From Ananas comosus (Eukaryota; Streptophyta; Magnoliopsida; Poales; Bromeliaceae): a stretch of 64,000 bases of DNA. Positions 56,521 through 64,000 of the stretch are shown here, piece after piece. Under the pieces are notes generated by a model. That model made no database searches. It was not told the origin of the DNA and saw only the letters and a program-made list of their open reading frames with translations. Both the position numbers and the translations under genes were made by a program. Within the stretch, counting starts at the first letter, position 1; each line of letters opens with the position of its first letter. Location of the stretch: contig NC_033621.1 of the NCBI RefSeq assembly GCF_001540865.1, forward strand, positions 310,001 to 374,000, read 5' to 3'.

Positions 56521-57749
56521 ATATATATATATATATATATATATCTTTCCTTATATAAGCCTCACACGATGCAAATTTGTTGATTTTCCAGCTCATAAAA
56601 AACTTATTCCCTCCCGACTCGCAACGACAGCGGAAATGGCGGCGACCAACGAACGGTCTGTGATCGCCCCAATCTGACGCGTGAAGTCGACGTGTCCCCC
56701 ATCCGTGCACTATCGCCATCGCCGCGAGGAGCGAGGTGAGCGACCCCTTTCAACACTTAAAAACTGCGCTCCTGCTCCACCCCTCCCCCCCCCCAAACTC
56801 CAAAGCGCACACTCATTAGTTACTTTCAAGGATAAAAGAGCTAGCGAACAATCAATCAATCCCCCTCCTTTTCCTCCTCCGCTTCTCCCCTCCCCTCCCC
56901 ACCCCACCCCACACCAAGCAGTAGGAGGAGATCGCGTGCTTCGGATTCCTCCCCTTTTTTGACCAAATACTTATGATCACGGCCCCAGTGATCGGGAACT
57001 GTGCCCCGCTTTCATCGGTTCGGCGCATTTTTTTTTTTCCAGCTTTTTTTCTCTTTGTTTGTTTGGGGTTTTTTAGGCGCAATCTTTCGATTTCTGAGGT
57101 GGGTTTTTGGTGATTCGTCTTAAAAGATCCGCCTTTTATCGCTTAGATTCGGATTTAGAGGCTGCAATTAAGTAATAGTTGCGTTCCTAACTTGCTTTTA
57201 GAATCACGTCGTGCCCCGCATTGATCCGTTTGGTGCGTTCGTTTAGCTTTTTATTTGATTTTTTGTTTGGAATCTTTTGATTCCTGAGGTGGGTTTTTTG
57301 GTGGTTCGTCCTAAAAGGATCCACCTTTCTTCGCTTAGACTCGAATTTAGGGGTTCCGATTGAGCACAAGTTGCGTTCTCACTTGCTTGTAGAGACATAT
57401 TGTGCCCCGCTTTGATCGGCTCGGTGCATTCGTTTAGCTTTTTATTGAGTTTTTCGGTTGAAATCTTTTGATTTCTGAGGTGGTTTTTTGACGGCTCATC
57501 TTAAAAGAGTCACCTTTGTAGCTTAGATTCGAATTGAGGGGTCGTGGTTGAGAAAAATTCTACTTTCTCACTTGCTTTTAGGATAAAATCTCTCCATCTC
57601 ATTCGCTATTTTTTCTCTTAGAAATCAGTGGAATATAGATTTCGTTGGGGGGAACCCTCTTCAAGTAGGTTTGATTGGTGGAAGGAAGGAGACATCCTTT
57701 CTTCAATTTTCCTTTGTGAGTTGTTGTACTGTGGAGAGTTGAGTATTCC
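56521..57749 (+). promoter_or_regulatory. upstream region of the ETO1-like gene
   Basis: A TTATATAAG motif near 56551 is a possible TATA box. Pyrimidine-rich sequence (56760-56900) and the repeated leader block at 57001-57590 follow. Where transcription starts, and whether a leader intron exists, cannot be told. Confidence 0.35.
57001..57590 (+). repeat. three tandem repeats of about 190-210 bp upstream of the ETO1-like gene
   Basis: Each unit begins GTGCCCCGC(T/A)TT(C/G)ATC at 57001, 57211 and 57402 and contains a GATT(T/C)CTGAGGTGG stretch, a (A)AAAGGATCC/AAAAGATCC-like stretch and CTTAGA(T/C)TCG(A/G)ATTT. The copies are clearly diverged. Confidence 0.85.
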
Positions 57750-60700
57750 ATGAGGAAGCTCTTCTTCTCTGATTCCTCTTGCAAAGAAACCAAAGTGCAC
57801 ACTGTGAATCCTCAATCATGGCTTAAAGTCGAAAGAGGGAAGCTCGCGAAGTTCAACGCCTATTCCCCTTCCTCAATGTAAGCTCTCTTTCTCTTTAGTT
57901 TAGTTTTTCTCATCCCTTTCTCTGCAAGGATACTGAAACTTGGCCCCCTTTGTTCTTGTAATTTGTAGTGAGTCTCTCATAAAGGTCTCAGAACCACCCA
58001 TTCTTCCGCTATTTAAGCCGGTAGACTATGTAAAAGTCTTGGCTCATGTACATGAGGAGCTAGAAACTTGCTCGCCGGATGAAAGGTCAAACCTGCACTT
58101 GATCCAATATCAAGTGTTTAAGGGCCTCGGAGAGGCCAAATTATCTCAGAGAAGCCTCCGCTCCGCATGGGAAAAGGCAAGCACGATACATGAGAAGCTC
58201 ATTTTCGGGGCGTGGCTCAAGTATGAGAAGCAAGGAGAAGAGCCCATTTGCGACCTTCTCTCTTCGTGCATCAAGTGTTCGCAGGAGTTCCAGTTATTGG
58301 AATTTGTATCCCAAATCTCCTTTAAAGCAGTTGAAAGAAAGAATTCATGTAATTCCAATGGGCCTGAAAATTCCTCCCTCGTCGTCTATTTTCGGATAAG
58401 AGAGGAAAAGATTGCTTGTGATCGGCAAAAGATTGCAGCTTTGTCAACTCCGCTTCACACTATGCTTAATGGGGGATTCATGGAGTCTCAGCTTGAAGTA
58501 GTTGATATGTCTTTTAATGGCATTTCCCCCTTGGGAATGAGAGCAATCAGTAAATTCAGTCTTACAGGGAAATTGCCCGAGTTATCTCCAGAAATTATAT
58601 TTGAGATATTGGTATTTGCTAATAAATTTTGCTGCAAGAGTTTGAAAGAGGCTTGCGATCGAAAACTTGCTTCTTTTGTTTTGTCGAGACAAGATGCTGT
58701 AGAATTTATGGAGTGCGCGCTCGAATTGGGGTGTTCTGTCCTTGCTGCTTCATGTTTGCAGGTCTTCTTAAATGAACTTCCGGTTTGTTTAACTGATGAT
58801 CGAGTGGTTAGAATTTTCTCAGATGCAAATGAACAGCAGAGGTCAATTATGGTCAGCCACTCCTCGTTTGCCTTATATTGCTTGCTCAGTGAAGTTTCCA
58901 TGAATACGAATCCGACGTCGGAGGTCACAAAGTGCTTCTTGGAAAAGCTGGTAGAATCAGCCAGCAATAACCAACAAAAACAAATAGCCTTTCATTGGTT
59001 TGGATGTGTGATGCTTCTAAGAAAAGAATATTATGAAGCTGAGAGATTATTTAATGCTGCTTTTGCTTCTGGGCATGTCTATTCTGTTGCTGGATTGGCT
59101 CGAGTGGCTTCTCTAAGGGGCAATAAGCACTTATCTCACAAGAAACTCAGCTCTGTTTTATATACCTATGCCCCACTTGGGTGGATGTATGAAGAGAGAT
59201 CTCTATATGCCGGCGATGAAAGCAAGTGGGAAGATCTTAATAAGGCAACTGAATTGGACCCGACTCTTCTTTACCCTTACATGTTTAGATCTGCATCTTT
59301 AATGAGAAAACAAAGTGTAGAAGCTGCCCTCATGGAAATAAACCGTGTTCTTGGTTTCAAGCTTGCATTGGAGTGCTTAGAACTAAGGTTCTGTTTCTAC
59401 CTTGCTCTTGAAGATTATAGGGCGGCATTATGCGATATTCAGACTATCCTTACAATCTCTCCTGAACATCGAATGTTTGAAGGCCGGGTTGCTGCTAAGA
59501 AGTTGCGATTGCTTGTTTTAGAGCATGTGGAGAAGTGGAGTATCGCAGATTGTTGGATGCAGCTTTACGATCGATGGTCATCGGTGGATGATATTGGTTC
59601 CCTTTCGGTTATCTATCAGATGCTTGAGATGGATGCTGCCAAAGGGCTGTTATTCTTTAGACAATCTTTGCTTCTGCTAAGGTAATTCTTCTAAATATGC
59701 ACTAAATTAAGGGTTAATTACAATTTTAATTCCTGAAGTTTGAGTCTGATTTTATTTTCATCCTTTTGAGTCTCTTGAATTAAAAACTGTCTTGCTAGCG
59801 TCATCTTCTGTGAGGGCCAATCTCAAAAGGCTGCCATGTCTGCTGATTTTACTGAAGTTAAGTAATGGAAGGATATAATTGTTTCATGGGACAAACTGTA
59901 GGGACTAAACCGTCAAAATTGAAATCCTAAGGATGTGTTGAAATTTTGATCAAACCTTCGCACATCTTGAAATGGGTGTTCAAAGTTTGAAAAGTCTTGA
60001 TTTGACTACCAAACCATACAATATCTTTCATTCAAGTACCTATTTGTCAATTATGATATTTGCAACTCGATGTAATATTCTGTAACCTGATGGATTATTC
60101 TGTTAGTTGATAGAATATTTTCTGCTTCTTTTGAAGGATACCGGTTAAGATTTAAGAAAACTTGACAGAATTATCTGAAATAAAAGGCAATGAAAGACTA
60201 CGTGGTAAATCAGAACTCGTAATATTCAGGTCCCTATTTTAAATGAACTATAGTTCATGTAAGGTCTATACATTTGTACCCAGTAAATACATACTCCGTA
60301 TCATTGTTGCTCCCTATACGTGGGAATTATAATTTGATTCTTCTTAACAGATTAAACTGCCCCGAGGCAGCAATGCGCAGCCTACAGCTTGCTCGCCAGC
60401 ATGCAGCGAGCGATCATGAGCGTTTGGTCTATGAAGGATGGATTCTATATGACACTGGCCACTGTGAAGAAGGGCTTCGTAAAGCCGAGGAATCAATCTC
60501 TATTCAAAGGTCATTCGAGGCTTTCTTTCTCAAAGCTTACGCTCTTGCTGATTCGAATATCGATCCTTCAACCTCGTCAACTGTTGTCTCACTACTTGAA
60601 GATGCTTTGAAGTGTCCTTCAGATAGACTTCGGAAGGGTCAGGTATTATATTTATGCTGCTTAACAGCTTCGGTGTGTTAAACTACTATCTGTTCTTCTA

Positions 60701-62367
60701 TTCATAGACAGTCCATTCCCAGCTATTTGCTGTTTGATTTATAAATGTGAAATTTCATGGTATTAAGCCTAAAATCTAAATGCACACCATCGAGAATATT
60801 GCAAGGACAAACAAAGTTGCTTATAAATGAATTGAGACATTATTACATCTGTCAAAGAGTTTCGTTGCCTGCATTTGAGTTGGCTATCTAACAAACTGGA
60901 AAAAAAAAAAAAAAAGGAAGTGTACAGTGGTCTGCAAAGATATGGCTGCATATCTAGTGATTTCTAAACTCTCAAGCTGAGTAAAAGATGGGCTATTTCT
61001 TGGTTATTTTTGCTACAGCTGCATAGGAAATGTAGGAGGTTCCTTCCTACAAATATCTGTGTCTTTTTATGTTTGTCTTTCTCATTTTCTAAATATAGTA
61101 ACATTTCTGATTTGGCAGCATAAAACAGGAAATTCTTGTAAAACTACCTAAGGGGAAGATGATTAGTAAGACGTTACAGAAAAGTTGGGGAAAAAGGAAA
61201 AGAAAAAATTTAAATATGTACAGGTATCCAAGAAATATTGAACTTTGGTTGTCAAAGTAGTCAAAATAGCATTGTGTGGATTTCAGTAAATTTTCCTAAG
61301 TGAAGAAAGAGCTCCAACAGTGAATTTTTCCCTAATTTGTTCTGTGATTACTAAGCAATTAAGCATAGTAAATTATTCTGTTTCTAACTTAAACGGGGAC
61401 TCACCAATACAAATTTAAAAAGAGGCCAATCTGAAAGGTTACGTGACGAGGAACAAAAAGGAAATGCATCATTTGCTTACATTTTCTGTGTTGCGAGCTA
61501 TATTATTTCAAAGTATTGCTGTATTAGGGAAATATTTTTGATCATAGTATGAAATGCAGGCCCTGAACAATCTCGGAAGTGTTTATGTTGACTGTGAGAA
61601 GCTAGACCTGGCAGCTGAGTGCTATGCGAGTGCCTTAAAGATCCGACACACCCGGGCCCACCAGGGCCTGGCCCGCGTCCACTTCCTTAGGGGCAATCGA
61701 AGTGCTGCCTACGAGGAAATGACCAAGTTAATAGAGAAAGCTAGGAATAATGCATCAGCTTATGAGAAGAGGTCGGAGTACTGCGATCGTGAACTCACAA
61801 GAGCCGATCTGGAAATGGTGACCAAATTGGACCCTTTACGAGTCTATCCTTACCGATACCGAGCTGCAGGTAGGGTACCGAGCTCCATACTCCTTATCAT
61901 TGCCCAAAAGAAAGTGTTTACTGTCATTGAACTCTCTGCCGTCCAACCTATACATCTGATTTGTATCGCAAACTTGATTTAGATCTGAATCGCTTAAGAA
62001 GCCTTATAATTGAATAGCACAATCCATTTCACATTGACTGGAATCTCCACGATACTTAGCTCGCTCACTTCGTAGACCATGTACTGAGTTACAAATGAGG
62101 AATTTTCTTGCTCTGAGCTGAAATCTGGTATGCTTCTGATTTGCAGTGCTTATGGATAAGCATAAAGAGCAGGAGGCCATAAGGGAGCTGACGCGGGCGA
62201 TTGCATTCAAAGCGGATCTTCACTTACTCCACCTGCGAGCCGCTTTCCACGAACACATCGGCGACATCACGAGCGCTCTTCGCGATTGCAGGGCTGCTCT
62301 TTCCATGGACCCCAACCACCAGGAAATGCTCGAGCTTCATAATCGATTTCACAGCCAAGAACCGTAG
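57750..62367 (+). CDS. EOL1: ETO1-like (EOL) BTB-TPR adaptor of a CUL3 ubiquitin ligase
   Basis: Five exons: 57750-57877, 57969-59681, 60351-60642, 61560-61869, 62147-62367; GT-AG introns, 887 aa, the size of Arabidopsis EOL1. The N-terminus MRKLFFSDSSCKETK...NPQSWLKVERGKLAKF matches the EOL leader. A BTB domain lies at about residues 180-280 (REEKIACDRQKIAALSTPLH ... LVFANKFCCKSLKEACDRKL). Degenerate TPR repeats fill about 340 to the end (LEKATELDPT-like DLNKATELDPTLLYPYMFR, YEGWILYDTGHCEEGLRKAE, ALNNLGSVYVDCEKLDLAAE, AIAFKADLHLLHLRAAFHEH). ETO1/EOL proteins bind type-2 ACC synthases and pass them to CUL3 for ubiquitination, limiting ethylene synthesis in the cytoplasm. The start is the first ATG giving the conserved N-terminus. 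EOL1 versus EOL2 is not resolved. Confidence 0.95.
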
Positions 62368-63370
62368 CAATTACTGTGTACATAAACATATATCTATCTA
62401 TATACACAATTAATATTGTTCCTGTTATGGTTCTGTTTTGCTATTGCACTGTCTTTTCTTTTCTTTTCTTTTTTTCAGGAAAAATCTTTTGTAAGTTTAT
62501 TCTCTTCGTAATAAGTTATTTGGTTAGAAGTCGTTCAGGTAATATACATTTGCATTCCTATCCTCATCATGCATATCAATTGAGAGAAAAAGTTTGCTCT
62601 CTTCGGTGAATTTACTCTGCACAGTGGATGTTCCTACATTTTTGAAATCACACGGAGAGATAATCAAGTTTACACATTGACTAGAAATCAAGTTTCGGCA
62701 TTAACTGAAAACAGAAGCATTAGTTTTCTAAGAGACGCCAGCTAGTACTTACTTCTAATAAATTGACAGTGCAGTCTGGGAGAGGCAAAAATTTTATGGA
62801 CACATGTCCAAAATCTTTTTTTGAGGATAGTCTGGACCACGCGGGCCACAGTCCCCGCTGCTCTGCGCGACTGCGCCTCTCCCTCTCGGGAGAGCAGCGG
62901 GTTTTTTTTCGGTGCACCATCATTTTTTACTTTAAAATTTTAATTTTAATTTTAATTTAATATAATAGATATATATTTTATAATATTTTAAAAAATATAT
63001 GCAAAAGAATTTTAAATTCTAAATTCTAAATTATTTTACATATATTTTAAAATGTCATAATATATATTATCAAATTATAATTAAAAATAAAAAATAAAAT
63101 TTTAAAACAAAACTAGTACACCGGGTGCACCAAAAAAAAAATTCTGACTGCTCTTCCCAACAGGACGGATGGGTCCGCGTGGCTCGTGTCCCACATGGCG
63201 CACATCCGGGAGTGGCCCCAACTAAGTTTGTTTGGGGCCATTCCCCATATAATTTCTGTCCGGTTCACAGGTCCTGGTCCGCGGAACAATAATACGTCCA
63301 ACTAACGCTATACGACTGCACGCTAGCTTGCAGCATCAATACAATCAATACAAACAAGTGAAAGCCGAGT
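62368..63370. other. 3' flank of the ETO1-like gene and spacer
   Basis: After the 3' untranslated region an AT-rich block (about 62900-63125) lies between two GGTGCACC palindromes with adjoining T or A runs (62910 and 63124), possibly a small unclassified element. No gene seen. Confidence 0.4.
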
Positions 63371-63835
63371 TGTACGGCACGCTCCCCGCATTTTTGGGGT
63401 TCGGTGGGGCCCACCAATGGGGGGTGTCGCGGGTTTTCGCTTTTTTTTTTTTTCTCCGCTCGCGTTGGCCTCCCGCCCCGCTCTCTCTCTCTCTCCACGT
63501 CCACCCTCCCCAATCCCCGCATCTTCCTCTCTCTCTCTCCGCCGTCCGATCTCATCGCCGAGATCCGCCGGGGTTCGTGGAGAGCCTGTACGGCATTTTC
63601 CCCGCGTTTAGGGGGTTCGTTGGGGTCCACCAGCGGAGGCATCGCGGGTTTCTCTCTCCGCGTTGCTCTCCGCGTCTTCCTCTCTCTCCCCGCCGTCCGA
63701 TCTCCTCGCCGAGATCCGCCGGGATTCGCGGCATGATCCTCCCCCGGGGAGATCTGCCGAGGATCTCCCCCGATCTCTCGCATCTAGCTTCTAGGCGTTT
63801 CGAGGGTCCGGTGGGGTCCACCAGCGAGGAGCGGG
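63371..63835. repeat. tandem repeats of about 200-225 bp, GC-rich
   Basis: Units begin TGTACGGCA at 63371 and 63597 and share GTTCG(G/T)TGGGG(C/T)CCACCA, TCGCGGGTTT, CTCTCTCTC and CCGCCGTCCGATCTC(A/C)TCGCC. A partial third unit is near 63792 (GGTGGGGTCCACCAGCG). Long open frames on both strands are a by-product of GC-rich repeats. Confidence 0.8.
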
Positions 63836-64000
63836 GGCGCCGGCGTGGTCGGGTGCGGGCGCGGGCGCGAGTCGGGGGCGCGAGCGGGCGCGCGTGCTGG
63901 CGCGAGTCGGCGCGGGCCAGGCGCGAGCTAGCGCGGGCCGGGCATGGGTGACGTGGCTCCCCACCTCTCTCTCTCCGATCTCCCCACGCGGCACGCGGAT
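63836..64000. other. extremely GC-rich window end
   Basis: Short repeats of GGCGCG(A/G)G-type sequence. It could be the start of a gene's leader beyond the window; nothing is assignable. Confidence 0.4.

Noticed and set aside
63265..63951. Frames of up to 207 codons at the right edge
   Set aside because: They cross tandem repeats on both strands and change content with repeat phase.

Overview
The window is plant nuclear DNA. It has intron-rich genes with GT-AG splice sites, very AT-rich spacers with (TA)n and (CT)n tracts, and many non-autonomous transposable elements. Two coding exons are extremely GC-rich while their neighbours are ordinary, which is typical of commelinid monocots. An intact PEAPOD/TIFY4 gene, a class reported lost from grasses, argues for a non-grass monocot. 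Pineapple or a similar plant is my guess; the sequence alone does not settle the species. Assembly gaps lie at 28767-29326 and 36929-36953, with single Ns at 3489, 8977, 41487 and 47007.

Five genes appear intact when exons are joined by hand with phase checking. (1) 13782-24135 (+): an RHD3/SEY1-type dynamin-like GTPase, 16 exons, 631 aa, that ends in a coiled coil and lacks the usual C-terminal membrane hairpin. (2) 25228-26698 (-): a LIFEGUARD/Bax-inhibitor-like membrane protein, 4 exons, 243 aa, with one GC-AG intron. (3) 33399-36595 (+): a CER2-like BAHD-fold protein of wax fatty-acid elongation, 2 exons, 413 aa. (4) 42761-50123 (+): a PEAPOD/TIFY4 co-repressor adaptor, 9 exons, 359 aa, with a 4.9-kb intron full of repeats. 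(5) 57750-62367 (+): an ETO1-like (EOL) BTB-TPR protein, 5 exons, 887 aa. These genes do not form one pathway.

Broken genes lie at the left end: a duplicate of the 3' end of the LIFEGUARD gene (1102-1585) that abuts a retrotransposon LTR end, and a decayed DYW-class PPR gene (1730-3312).

The rest is dominated by mobile DNA. One tRNA-like SINE family has about ten copies and shares its 3' tail, including a palindromic GGTAGCATGCTACC, with two 5'-truncated LINE copies in the same window. Target-site duplications are readable for several copies. A second and more unusual group consists of inverted-repeat elements: short type A (about 175-255 bp, ten copies) and long type B (about 470-570 bp, six copies plus a half copy). 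Most are bounded by (TA)n or (CT)n tracts and many sit in clusters of three. Each end carries its own stem-loop whose stem sequence differs between copies while both sides change together. This is my best candidate for an undescribed system. Between 7.1 and 13.2 kb there is a three-copy direct duplication plus a 250-bp inverted pair. At 3980-4710 an unclassified LTR- or leader-like sequence has a TATA box followed by a row of hairpins.
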